Positions 27,570 to 35,084 of a stretch of DNA of 64,000 bases are shown here, one piece after another (position 1 is the stretch's first letter; every line of letters begins with the position of its first letter). Made by a program: the position numbers and the translations under genes. The DNA is taken from the NCBI RefSeq assembly GCF_900114495.1, contig NZ_FOZI01000001.1, positions 1,321,469 to 1,385,468 of the forward strand, given 5' to 3'. Below the pieces are notes generated by a model, which saw nothing but the letters and a program-made list of their open reading frames with translations, had not been told where the DNA came from and ran no database searches. The DNA comes from Dyella sp. OK004. Its GTDB lineage: Bacteria > Pseudomonadota > Gammaproteobacteria > Xanthomonadales > Rhodanobacteraceae.

Positions 27570-27681
27570 TAAAATCCGGGTAAATAATGGCAAACGGGCT
27601 TCCCGCCTTTGTTCTCCCTGGAAGAACACTGTGTCTGAGCTGCAGGGATTTACGGTTTCACCCGTCTTCGACGACACTTAT

Positions 27682-27716
27682 TGAACCATATAGTTCACAA
27701 AAAGAACCAGGTTCTT
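27682..27716. promoter_or_regulatory. Two GAAC/GTTC palindromes upstream of the PagL-like gene
   Basis: TGAAC-N6-GTTCA lies at 27682-27697 and the perfect odd palindrome AAGAACC-A-GGTTCTT at 27702-27716. They share the GAAC/GTTC half-site and their centres are about 19-20 bases apart, roughly two helical turns, as expected for a dimeric regulator binding twice on one face. The second ends 14 bases before the start codon. Confidence 0.45.
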
Positions 27717-27729
27717 AAAGGCAATCCCC

Positions 27730-28254
27730 ATGCTTTCTCGCAACCTCATCCGCAGCACCCTCGCCCTCGCGCTTATCGGCTTTGCCACCGCCGCCTCCGC
27801 TACCCATATCGAAGTGCAGGGCGGCCGCAGCTACATGGATACGTTTGGCACTAATACCGCGTTTGTCGAAGCCGTTTTCGCACCCCATACCATTGGCAAT
27901 ACCCGTTTCACCTGGTCGCCTGATGTTTCAGTCGGCTGGATCGGCGGTCGCGATCGCCGCCGCTATGAACACGCCCGCTACACCATGAAGGACGACGTCT
28001 GGCTGGTCGCCGGCGGCGCGCGCCTTCATTACGGCAGCGACAGCGACTGGTACCACGGCTTCTTCTACAGCCTGCAAGGCGCGGTGCAGACCGGCCGCAC
28101 CCAGGCACTGAGCAGCGTGGGCGAATTCGTCAACACGGTCGGCTGGCAGGGCAAGTACGTCAGCTTCCAGATCCGTCACATCTCCAACGGCGGTACGCAC
28201 GGCACCAACCGTGGCGAGACCATGGCGTTGGTAGGCGTGGGTCTGGATATCTAA
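27730..28254 (+). CDS. PagL-like lipid A 3-O-deacylase (acyloxyacyl hydrolase)
   Basis: A 174-residue outer-membrane beta-barrel enzyme. The signal peptide ends at ASATH (about residue 24). The C-terminal FQIRHISNGGTHGTNRGETM carries the PagL-type HxSN motif: His150, Ser152 and Glu163 fit the catalytic triad of this family, which removes an acyl chain from the 3-position of lipid A and alters recognition and permeability. The protein ends VGVGLDI instead of a terminal aromatic. Length fits the family (about 150-185). It is monocistronic, with paired palindromes upstream and a strong shared terminator downstream. Confidence 0.85.
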   Translation: MLSRNLIRSTLALALIGFATAASATHIEVQGGRSYMDTFGTNTAFVEAVFAPHTIGNTRFTWSPDVSVGWIGGRDRRRYEHARYTMKDDVWLVAGGARLHYGSDSDWYHGFFYSLQGAVQTGRTQALSSVGEFVNTVGWQGKYVSFQIRHISNGGTHGTNRGETMALVGVGLDI

Positions 28255-28272
28255 AGCCATCACCAGTACTGG

Positions 28273-28308
28273 AAATGACAACGGCCCCGAGCGGGGCCGT
28301 TGTCATTT
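28273..28308. terminator. Bidirectional terminator between pagL-like gene and emrB
   Basis: A perfect 16-base-pair stem (AAATGACAACGGCCCC and its complement) with a GAGC loop. It ends TTT on the plus strand and TTT on the minus strand, so it can serve both convergent genes. Confidence 0.85.
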
Positions 28309-28320
28309 GAGCGAGCGTTA

Positions 28321-29850
28321 TCAGTGCCCGCCACCCGCCGACGGTCCAGCCTTCGCGGTAAATGGTGGCTTGGTCATCCATACCACCAGGACCAGGCTCA
28401 CGAAGATCCAGCCGAGTACGTGGAACACTTCGTTGAAGGAGATCTGGTAACCCTGCTGCGTAATCATCTGGTTGATCATCGCACCTGCCGTTTGCTGATC
28501 GCCGCCGCCCAGCGTGCTCATCGCCTGCTGCGCAGTGGTGTCATAAGGCGTGATGTGCTCGGTCAATTGCGCGTGGTGCACGATCGCACGGTGATCCCAC
28601 ATGAAAGTGGTAAGCGACGCCGAGAAGCTCGCACCCAGCGTACGCAGGAAGGTGGCCAGGCCGCCGCCCGCGGCGATCTCGTGCGGTTGCAGATCGGATA
28701 GCAGGATCGTGGTCACCGGCATGAAGAACAGCGCCACGCCGAGACCCTGCAACAACTGCACACCGGCGATGTGCATGAAGTCGATGTCCAGGAAGAACTC
28801 TGAGCGCAGGAAACTCGTGGCGCCCATCACCAGGAACGAGACCGACGCGATCAGGCGCAGATCAAAACGCGTGGAGTACTTGCCCACGATAAAGGTGAGC
28901 AGCACCGGCAGGATGCCCAGCGGCGCACTGGCGAAGCCGGCCCAGGTCGAGGTGTAGCCGAGATTGCGCTGCATCCATTGCGGCACCAGCAGACCGATGG
29001 CGAAGAACGCGGCGTAGGCCAGCACCAGCGACAGCGTGCCCCAGCGGAAATTGCGATGCCGGAACAGGCGCAGGTCGACGATAGGCTCCTTGTCGGTGAG
29101 TTCCCAGATCAGGAATACGGCGATGCCGATCACCGCGACGATGGCGGTGACCACGATGAAGGTGGAGTTGAACCAGTCCTCGTCGTTGCCCTTGTCCAGC
29201 ACGATCTGCAGCGCACCGACGCCGATGATCAGGGTGATCAGGCCGACATAGTCGATCTTCGGCCGTTGGGTGACGTCGTTGCGTCCCTTCATCTGGTTGG
29301 CGATGACCATGCTGGCGAAGATGCCGATGGGCACGTTGATGAAGAAGATCCACGGCCAGGAATAGTTGTCGGTGATCCAGCCACCGAGGATCGGGCCTGC
29401 GATCGGCGCCACCACCGTCACCATTGCCAGCAGCGCAAGCGCCATGCCGCGTTTGGCAGGTGGATAGATCGAGATCAGCAGCGCCTGCGTTACCGGGTAC
29501 ATCGGACCGGCCACCGCACCCTGGATCGCGCGGAACAGGATCAGCATCGGCATGCTCTGCGCGATACCGCACAAGAACGAGGCCAGCGAGAACAGCAGGG
29601 TCGACCACATGAACATCTTCACCTCGCCGAAGCGGCGGGTGAGGAAGCCGGTGAGTGGCAGCGAAATCGCCATGCTCACCGCGAACGAGGTGATCACCCA
29701 GGTGCTCTGGTTCACGCTCACGCCGAGGTTGCCGGCGATGGTCGGCAGCGACACGTTGGCGATGGTGGTGTCCAGCACCTGCATGAAGGTCGCCAGCGAC
29801 AGACCGATGGTGGCCAGCACCATGTTGGGCGGACGGAATTGGGTGTTCAT
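28321..29850 (-). CDS. emrB: EmrB-type MFS (DHA2) drug efflux permease
   Basis: A 509-residue, 14-helix major facilitator transporter. The ATG at 29850 (MNTQFRPPNMVL) is preferred over an upstream start that would read the repeat spacer. Signature elements are FMQVLDTTIANVSLPTIAGN in helix 1, STWVITSFAVSMAISLPLTG in helix 2, LTRRFGEVKMF (motif A) and AGPILGGWITDNYSWPWIFF (motif C region). It would export hydrophobic compounds by proton antiport, with EmrA and the outer-membrane factor encoded upstream in the same direction (30003 and 31217). A large hairpin repeat lies in the 152-base gap to emrA. Confidence 0.93.
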   Translation of the reverse strand: MNTQFRPPNMVLATIGLSLATFMQVLDTTIANVSLPTIAGNLGVSVNQSTWVITSFAVSMAISLPLTGFLTRRFGEVKMFMWSTLLFSLASFLCGIAQSMPMLILFRAIQGAVAGPMYPVTQALLISIYPPAKRGMALALLAMVTVVAPIAGPILGGWITDNYSWPWIFFINVPIGIFASMVIANQMKGRNDVTQRPKIDYVGLITLIIGVGALQIVLDKGNDEDWFNSTFIVVTAIVAVIGIAVFLIWELTDKEPIVDLRLFRHRNFRWGTLSLVLAYAAFFAIGLLVPQWMQRNLGYTSTWAGFASAPLGILPVLLTFIVGKYSTRFDLRLIASVSFLVMGATSFLRSEFFLDIDFMHIAGVQLLQGLGVALFFMPVTTILLSDLQPHEIAAGGGLATFLRTLGASFSASLTTFMWDHRAIVHHAQLTEHITPYDTTAQQAMSTLGGGDQQTAGAMINQMITQQGYQISFNEVFHVLGWIFVSLVLVVWMTKPPFTAKAGPSAGGGH

Positions 29851-29876
29851 GGACTTAGAGACACTCCGGGAAAGTT

Positions 29877-29993
29877 GCCCCTCCCCCTGCAAGCAGAGGG
29901 AGGCTGGGAGGGGGTGAGCTCTTGTGACAACGCCACAAGGCGCGCGGGCTTCACCCCTCCCCAGCCCTCCCCTGCTTCACACAGGGGAGGGAG
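29877..29993. repeat. Large inverted repeat between emrA and emrB
   Basis: The left part (GGAGGCTGGGAGGGGGTGAG around 29899-29918) and the right part (TTCACCCCTCCCCAGCCCTCC around 29950-29970) are near-complements. Each side also has a smaller hairpin (CCCTCCCCCTGC/GCAGAGGGAGG; CCCTCCCCTG/CAGGGGAGGG). In the polycistronic mRNA this would fold into a long branched stem between two genes of one operon. It is the same repeat type as at 13785 and 17471. Confidence 0.65.
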
Positions 29994-30002
29994 TCAGTCG
30001 AA

Positions 30003-31205
30003 TTACTTCGTCGCATCACTGCCGGCCATGTTGGCGTGGATGATCTGTTCGATCACGCCGTCGGCCTTGGCCAGCTGCTTCTGATAGACGTCGGTGCTGA
30101 AGGCTGGCCGGGTCGGCGGCTGCGTCGCCAGCATCGGGCCGTTCTGGTCGTGCAGGCTCACTTCCACGTCGGTCGACAGACCGATGCGCAGCGGATGCTC
30201 ATCGAGCTGCTTGGCATCGCTGAAGAACACACGCACCGGGACACGCTGCACGATCTTGATCCAGTTGCCGGTGGCGTTCTGCGCCGGCAGCAGGGAGAAC
30301 GCGCTGCCGGTGCCGACGCCCAGGCTCTGCACCGTGCCCTTGTACTTCACCGAACTGCCGTACACGTCAGTGGTGATCTCCACCGGCTGGCCGATACGCA
30401 TATGGGTCAGCTGGGTTTCCTTGAAGTTGGCGTCGATCCACACCTGATGCAGCGGCACTACGGCCATCAGCGGCGCACCGGGAGCGATGCGCTGGCCGAG
30501 CTGCACTGAGCGCTTGGCGACGTAACCGTCGACCGGCGCCACGATGGTGGTGCGCTCGTTGTCCAGGTAAGCCTGACGCAGCTTGGCGGCCGCGGTTTGC
30601 ACGTCCGGATGGGAGGCGACCACGGTGTCGTCCACCAGCACCTTGCTGGTCTGGTACTGCTGCTGCGCGGCGGTGAGCGCGCTTTCGGCTGTGGTCAGCG
30701 TGTCCTGCGCATGTGACAGCTCTTCGGCGGAGATCGCACCGGACTTGGCGAGATCGCGGCGGCGATTGAAGTCCTGGCGGGCCTTGTCGACGGCGATCTT
30801 GCGCGCGGCCACATCGGCCTGCGCACCGGACACATTGCTGTACAGGCCGCGCACCTTGCGCACGGTGCTGGCGAGACTGGCCCTGGCTTCCGCCAGCGCT
30901 ACTTCGGTATTGCTGCCGTCGAGCTTCACCAGCACGTCGCCGGCATGGACGCGGTCGCCGTCATCGGCGCCGATGGTGACCACGGTGCCGGGCACCTGCG
31001 GGGTGATTTGCACCACGTTGCCATTGACGTAGGCGTCGTCGGTGCTCTCGTACCAGCGGCCGTCGAGGAAGTACCACGCGGTCCAACCGATGATGGCGAG
31101 CACCACCACGACGCCGAGCAGGCGCAGCAGGAAGCCGCGACGATTCTTCGGCGGCTGTTGGGTGGCGGCTGTGTTGTCGGCCGCGAGCGGAGTTTGGCTA
31201 GACAT
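30003..31205 (-). CDS. emrA: EmrA-type periplasmic adaptor (HlyD/MFP family)
   Basis: A 400-residue membrane-fusion protein. A short cytoplasmic N-terminus with a basic patch (KNRRGF) is followed by one transmembrane helix (about 27-47). Next come the adaptor signature STDDAYVNGNVVQITPQVPG, a lipoyl-like half, a long coiled-coil hairpin (about 100-210, alanine/glutamine rich), and the second lipoyl half APVDGYVAKRSVQLGQRIAP. The beta-barrel part contains VWIDANFKETQLTHMRIGQP. It would bridge EmrB in the inner membrane to the outer-membrane factor. It lies 11 bases after the outer-membrane factor gene, indicating tight co-transcription. Confidence 0.93.
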   Translation of the reverse strand: MSSQTPLAADNTAATQQPPKNRRGFLLRLLGVVVVLAIIGWTAWYFLDGRWYESTDDAYVNGNVVQITPQVPGTVVTIGADDGDRVHAGDVLVKLDGSNTEVALAEARASLASTVRKVRGLYSNVSGAQADVAARKIAVDKARQDFNRRRDLAKSGAISAEELSHAQDTLTTAESALTAAQQQYQTSKVLVDDTVVASHPDVQTAAAKLRQAYLDNERTTIVAPVDGYVAKRSVQLGQRIAPGAPLMAVVPLHQVWIDANFKETQLTHMRIGQPVEITTDVYGSSVKYKGTVQSLGVGTGSAFSLLPAQNATGNWIKIVQRVPVRVFFSDAKQLDEHPLRIGLSTDVEVSLHDQNGPMLATQPPTRPAFSTDVYQKQLAKADGVIEQIIHANMAGSDATK

Positions 31206-31216
31206 GGGGATAGCCT

Positions 31217-32689
31217 TCAGAGAGAACGTTCGGAAACGGGGGAAGTAGAAACGGCGGCGACTTCATGCGCTTCGGCTTGCGGGCGATAACCGCCGCCGAG
31301 CGCCTGGATCAGCTGCACCGAAAGATCGACCTGCTGCGATTGCAGCGCGGCCATGCGCTGCTGGGCCTGCAGCAACTGCTGGCGCACGATCAGCGCTTCC
31401 AGGTAGTTGCCGATGCCGGCCTTGTAACGCTGCTCGGACAACTGCCACGCCTCGGTGGCGGCATCCAGCGCGCGCTGCTGCGCCTCGATCTGCTGCTGCA
31501 CGGATTGCAGTGCGTTGTAGTCATCGGCCACCTGGTTGGTAGCGCCAACCAGGGTCTGGTTGTACTGCGCTACCGCCAGGTCGTACTGCGCATCCTTGCC
31601 GGCGAGGTTGGCGCGCAGGCGGCCGCTATCGAAGATCGGCAGGCTCAGCGACGGGCCAAGTTCATAGAAACGGTTCTTCAGGGTGAACAGGTTGCCGCCA
31701 CCCAAGTTCAACAGACCGGCCATGGCGCCGATGCTGACGTTGGGCATGAACTCGGTCTTGGCGACCTTGATGTCCTTGCTCGCTGCTTCGACGCGCCAGC
31801 GCGCGGCGACCAGATCGGCGCGATGGCCGATCAAATCCATCGACAAATTGCCCGGCACGGCCAGCGCGGCCGGCTTGAGTACCTGCGGGCGGGCGATGTC
31901 GAGGCCGCGATCCGGACCCTTGCCGAGCAACACCGAGAGTGACGAACGCGCGGCGTCGATGGCGCGGGTGGCCACCACGTGTTCCTGTTCGGCCGTCGCC
32001 ACTTCGCTGTCACTCTGCTTGAGCTGCAACTGGCTGTCGATGCCGGCGCTTACGCGCTGGCGGGTCAGGTCGCGCGCACGGTTGGCGCGCTCCAGTTCCG
32101 CCTTCGCCACATCCTGCTGCGCATAGGCGTAACCGAGCTGGGTGTAGGCGCGGGCGACGTTGGTGGACAGCTCGATGCGTGCGGCCTGGCGATCGATCTC
32201 CGCCGCACGGGCCTGGCCAAGTGCGGCCTCCCACGCGGCACGCTTGCCGCCCCACAGATCAAGGCCCCAGTTGAAGCTGGCGTAGCCGTACTTGGCCAGG
32301 GAGAAATGGCTATTACCGCCGGGAGACAGCGCGGGCGGCAGACGGGCGCCCGCCACGCTGGCGCCGCCGTTCACGGTCGGGCCGCGCTGCGCATCCGCTA
32401 CGCCGGCCGCAGCCTGCGCCTGCTGCGCGCGCGCATCGGCGGCGGCGAGGCCGGGGTTATCGTGCAGCACTTCAGTGATCAGGCCGTCGAGCTGGGAGTC
32501 GCCCAGCGCCGTCCACCAATCCTGCTGTGGCCACGCCGCGGGGGACACGGTGATGCCGTCGAGGCTGCGCTCGCTCTTGAGAGAGGATGCTTCCATCAGC
32601 GAACCGGACGGATGAATGCCGCCACTGCTGACGCAGCCGGCCAAGGCCAGGGTCAGTCCGATCGCCGCCGCCATAGTGTGCAGACGCAT
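31217..32689 (-). CDS. Outer-membrane efflux lipoprotein (NodT/OprM class)
   Basis: A 490-residue TolC-like channel protein. A lipoprotein signal with lipobox LALAGC (cysteine 19) anchors it in the outer membrane. Two related halves rich in coiled-coil repeats follow, with the paired motifs GLDLWGGKRAAWEAALGQAR and LSLPIFDSGRLRANLAGKDA typical of RND/MFS outer-membrane factors. The C-terminal part has ALGGGYRP. It is the first gene of the emr operon (factor, EmrA, EmrB) and would complete the tripartite pump. The MarR gene lies upstream on the same strand with a 156-base gap. Confidence 0.93.
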   Translation of the reverse strand: MRLHTMAAAIGLTLALAGCVSSGGIHPSGSLMEASSLKSERSLDGITVSPAAWPQQDWWTALGDSQLDGLITEVLHDNPGLAAADARAQQAQAAAGVADAQRGPTVNGGASVAGARLPPALSPGGNSHFSLAKYGYASFNWGLDLWGGKRAAWEAALGQARAAEIDRQAARIELSTNVARAYTQLGYAYAQQDVAKAELERANRARDLTRQRVSAGIDSQLQLKQSDSEVATAEQEHVVATRAIDAARSSLSVLLGKGPDRGLDIARPQVLKPAALAVPGNLSMDLIGHRADLVAARWRVEAASKDIKVAKTEFMPNVSIGAMAGLLNLGGGNLFTLKNRFYELGPSLSLPIFDSGRLRANLAGKDAQYDLAVAQYNQTLVGATNQVADDYNALQSVQQQIEAQQRALDAATEAWQLSEQRYKAGIGNYLEALIVRQQLLQAQQRMAALQSQQVDLSVQLIQALGGGYRPQAEAHEVAAVSTSPVSERSL

Positions 32690-32845
32690 GGTCGTATTCC
32701 GAGAAGAAAGTTTTGGACATCTCGAAGAGCCGCCATCCAGGCCGTTTTCGAGTTGGCGGATCCGGCACTTGTCCGGGTTCGCCGCTGTCGCCTAAACATT
32801 TGCGTGCCTAAGCGCGAGCGACACTTCCTGCGTCGCTTGGGAATA

Positions 32846-33301
32846 TCAGGTCTTGTCGCGGAGCATCTTCAGCACGCGTGACAGGTAGTCGTGCAGCTGT
32901 TCCCGTTCGGTCTCGCTCAGTGTGCGTTGCGCGGCCTCGAGCACCCGCTCATTGCAACTGGCCATGTCCTGTAGCAACGCCGAGCCTTCCGTCGTGAGTT
33001 CGATGCGCAGCGCGCGTCGATCCTGTTCGTGCGGGCGGCGGCGCAGATAGCCTTTGCGCTCCAGCTGGTCGAGCTGGCGGGTCATCGCACCACCATCCAG
33101 TTCCACCGCGCGAGCCAGCTCGGTGGCCGACATCGGCCCCATCAGGCCCAGGCGCTTCAATATCAGGTACTGGGTGAAACGCAGGTCCAGCCCCTTGGCA
33201 GCCAGCTCGGCCTCCATCGCGCGCACCACTTCGGTACGAACCAGCCACAGCAGCATGCCGAGGCTTTCCTGGGGGACGGACGGGGCGGAGTTCGTGTTCA
33301 T
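32846..33301 (-). CDS. MarR-family transcriptional regulator of the emr operon
   Basis: A 151-residue winged-helix regulator. The start is the ATG at 33301 (MNTNSAPSVPQESLG); the in-frame TTG at 33337 is part of a promoter -35 box and is not a start. The DNA-binding core includes TQYLILKRLGLMGPMSATEL, the recognition helix region DGGAMTRQLDQLERKGYLRR and the wing RPHEQDRRALRIELT. Proteins of this family (EmrR/MprA, MarR) repress neighbouring efflux genes until a drug-like ligand binds. Its own promoter is overlapped by a palindrome, suggesting autoregulation. The emr genes follow in the same direction. Confidence 0.92.
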   Translation of the reverse strand: MNTNSAPSVPQESLGMLLWLVRTEVVRAMEAELAAKGLDLRFTQYLILKRLGLMGPMSATELARAVELDGGAMTRQLDQLERKGYLRRRPHEQDRRALRIELTTEGSALLQDMASCNERVLEAAQRTLSETEREQLHDYLSRVLKMLRDKT

Positions 33302-33309
33302 GGCCGCGC

Positions 33310-33337
33310 ATTCTATTGCCGCGAGAATATTTGTCAA
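33310..33337 (-). promoter_or_regulatory. Strong sigma-70 promoter of the MarR gene, probably leaderless
   Basis: On the minus strand the consensus -35 TTGACA (33332-33337), a 16-base spacer and TAGAAT (33310-33315). Only eight bases separate the -10 from the ATG at 33301, so transcription should begin at or next to the start codon and leave no room for a ribosome-binding site. Confidence 0.7.
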
Positions 33338-33349
33338 GGCAAATATATT
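33326..33349. promoter_or_regulatory. Palindrome over the MarR-gene -35 box, candidate MarR operator
   Basis: AATATTTG at 33326-33333 and CAAATATATT at 33340-33349 form an AT-rich inverted repeat (7 of 8 positions) with a 6-base centre. It covers the TTGACA box. This form and position are usual for MarR-family operators. Confidence 0.6.
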
Positions 33350-33376
33350 ACAGACAGCCTCTGTTTTAGCAAATGT

Positions 33377-33643
33377 TCAGGCGGCAACCTCCTGCAGCAA
33401 CAGTTGCCTGCGCGTCGACAACTCGTCTTGCACCAGCGCCTGCAAGGCCGGGTGGCGGATGGCGAGCAGCTCGAACACACCAAGCGCCTGCAAGGTGGGC
33501 AAGGTTTCCAGCAACCGCGGCTCTACCTGGAGGCGCATAGCCTCTGGGGTCAGCGGGTCGAGCATCAATTGAGCACTGACGACGAAGCGGATAAGCGCCT
33601 CGGCGGCGTCCATCGGAATGGACGGCGAGTCTGGGAGTGACAT
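33377..33643 (-). CDS. Small acidic helical protein of unknown function
   Basis: An 88-residue protein that I do not recognise. The ribosome-binding site AGGAG lies 8 bases before the ATG (MSLPDSPSIPMDAAEALIRF), which supports a real gene. It has no signal peptide, transmembrane segment or cysteine. The sequence is rich in leucine, alanine and glutamate and predicted to be mostly helical. It lies 75 bases upstream of the MarR start on the same strand, but the marR promoter separates them. Confidence 0.6.
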   Translation of the reverse strand: MSLPDSPSIPMDAAEALIRFVVSAQLMLDPLTPEAMRLQVEPRLLETLPTLQALGVFELLAIRHPALQALVQDELSTRRQLLLQEVAA

Positions 33644-33809
33644 GCCGATCTCCTGCCTGTTGAGGGAAGGACGTCCGCAGTGGCTTCGGCGTGACTGCGC
33701 GCGGCTGGCGGACAGGGGGCGCCATGGGGATGGCGCAGGTTTACAAGATTAGGCGGCGCCTGCTTTGGCCTGATATCGTTAGTAAGACAATTTCTATCTA
33801 GAACACGCC

Positions 33810-34616
33810 ATGAAACGTCGCGAAATCTTCCAGCGCATCGAAAGCGCCGCTGGCCCGGCTCTGATCGCCTTCGTGTTCGACGAGGCGAGTGCCGAGGAGC
33901 CGATGCCTGCGGCCGAGTCGGACTGGCACCGCCATCTGCGCGGCCAGTTCTTCTACGTAGAGAAGGGCCTGCTCACCCTGCGCACCAGCGAAGGCGCCAT
34001 GATGCTGCCGCCTCATCGCGTGGGCTGGCTGCCGCCCGGCGTGCTGCATACCGTGCGCAAAATCGAGGCTACCAATGGCTGGGGCGTGTTCGTGGCGCCA
34101 GAAGCGGCATGCGGCCTGCCGAGTCATACCTGCGTGCTGGGCGCCAACGACCTGATGCGTGCCCTGGTGCATCGCGCCAGTACCTGGGTGATGCAGGACG
34201 ATCTGGACGAAGAACAGGAACGCGTGCTCAGTGTGCTGATGGACGAAATGCGCCGCGCGCCGCAGGAACCGCTGCATCTCAACATGCCCACTGATCGCCG
34301 ACTGCAACGCATCGCCTTGGCGGTGCTGGAACACCCTGACGACGTGCGCACGCTGGAAGATTGGGCCGATTGGGCCGGCCTGTCGCCGCGCACCGTCACG
34401 CGGCTGTTCCGCAGCGAAACCGGCAACAGTTTTGCGCAATGGCGCCAGCAGGCACGGCTGACCCGTGCGCTGGAGCGCCTGGCCGGCGGCGAAGCGGTAG
34501 CCAGTGTGGCGGATGCGTTGGGCTATGCCAGCGTGAGCGCGTTTGTGGCGATGTTCCGACGCAGCTTCGGACAGTCGCCGGGACGGTATTTCGCGAGACA
34601 GACGGTGGCTGTGTAG
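33810..34616 (+). CDS. AraC-family transcriptional regulator with N-terminal cupin
   Basis: A 268-residue regulator. The N-terminal half is a cupin-like sensing domain with SDWHRHLRGQFFYVEKG and PPHRVGWLPPGVLHTVR. The C-terminal half (about 165-262) has two helix-turn-helix units, DWADWAGLSPRTVTRLFRSE and ASVADALGYASVSAFVAMFR, ending with the family signature RRSFGQSPGRYF. This arrangement is the NimR/YdeO-like subgroup that often activates drug-resistance or metabolic genes. It is divergent from the small 88-residue protein gene at 33643. The target is not evident. Confidence 0.9.
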   Translation: MKRREIFQRIESAAGPALIAFVFDEASAEEPMPAAESDWHRHLRGQFFYVEKGLLTLRTSEGAMMLPPHRVGWLPPGVLHTVRKIEATNGWGVFVAPEAACGLPSHTCVLGANDLMRALVHRASTWVMQDDLDEEQERVLSVLMDEMRRAPQEPLHLNMPTDRRLQRIALAVLEHPDDVRTLEDWADWAGLSPRTVTRLFRSETGNSFAQWRQQARLTRALERLAGGEAVASVADALGYASVSAFVAMFRRSFGQSPGRYFARQTVAV

Positions 34617-34633
34617 CTAAACCTTAGCGAGGC

Positions 34634-34900
34634 TCAGGGTGCCTTGGGCTTCCTGCCGCGCTTGGGCTTGGTTTCATTGGCAACGATGAGCTGCTGCAGG
34701 TAGGCGATGCCTTCCTCTTCCGGGAAGAACGCCACGACATCGGCCACGCTCAGGCCATAACGCCTCTTCAGCGCCATGAAATCCTCTTTCGCGCGCTCCA
34801 GACGGGCGCTGCCGGTGAGTTTTTCGGGCGGCAGTTCCTTGCGGTCCAGGGCGGCAAGCTCTTCCTGAAAGCGCCGGAATGCGTCTTTGGGCATATTCAT
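34634..34900 (-). CDS. Small basic-tailed protein with AT-hook-like C-terminus
   Basis: An 88-residue protein of no family I can name. Residues 1-75 look helical and charged (RRFQEELAALDR, ERAKEDFMALKRRYGLS). The C-terminus is a basic tail with KRGRKPK at 80-86, resembling the AT-hook core that grips AT-rich minor grooves. The start may be the first or the third codon (both ATG); neither has a strong ribosome-binding site. It is convergent with the AraC gene. A nucleoid-associated or regulatory role is a guess from the tail only. Confidence 0.6.
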   Translation of the reverse strand: MNMPKDAFRRFQEELAALDRKELPPEKLTGSARLERAKEDFMALKRRYGLSVADVVAFFPEEEGIAYLQQLIVANETKPKRGRKPKAP

Positions 34901-35084
34901 GGATGTAGAGCATATCGTTGGAAGCCTACGTTTCGCACGACTTGGTTTGATGGCGACAACGCCCCATGGAATGTTTGCTTTCGCGCCGAGGGTCGGCTAA
35001 GTAAAGCCGGATTACGCCCCCCCGATCCGCGCCGAACGGTTCCACAGGGATGGGAGCGCGTTCCACTGGATTCGGGAGTGTTCC

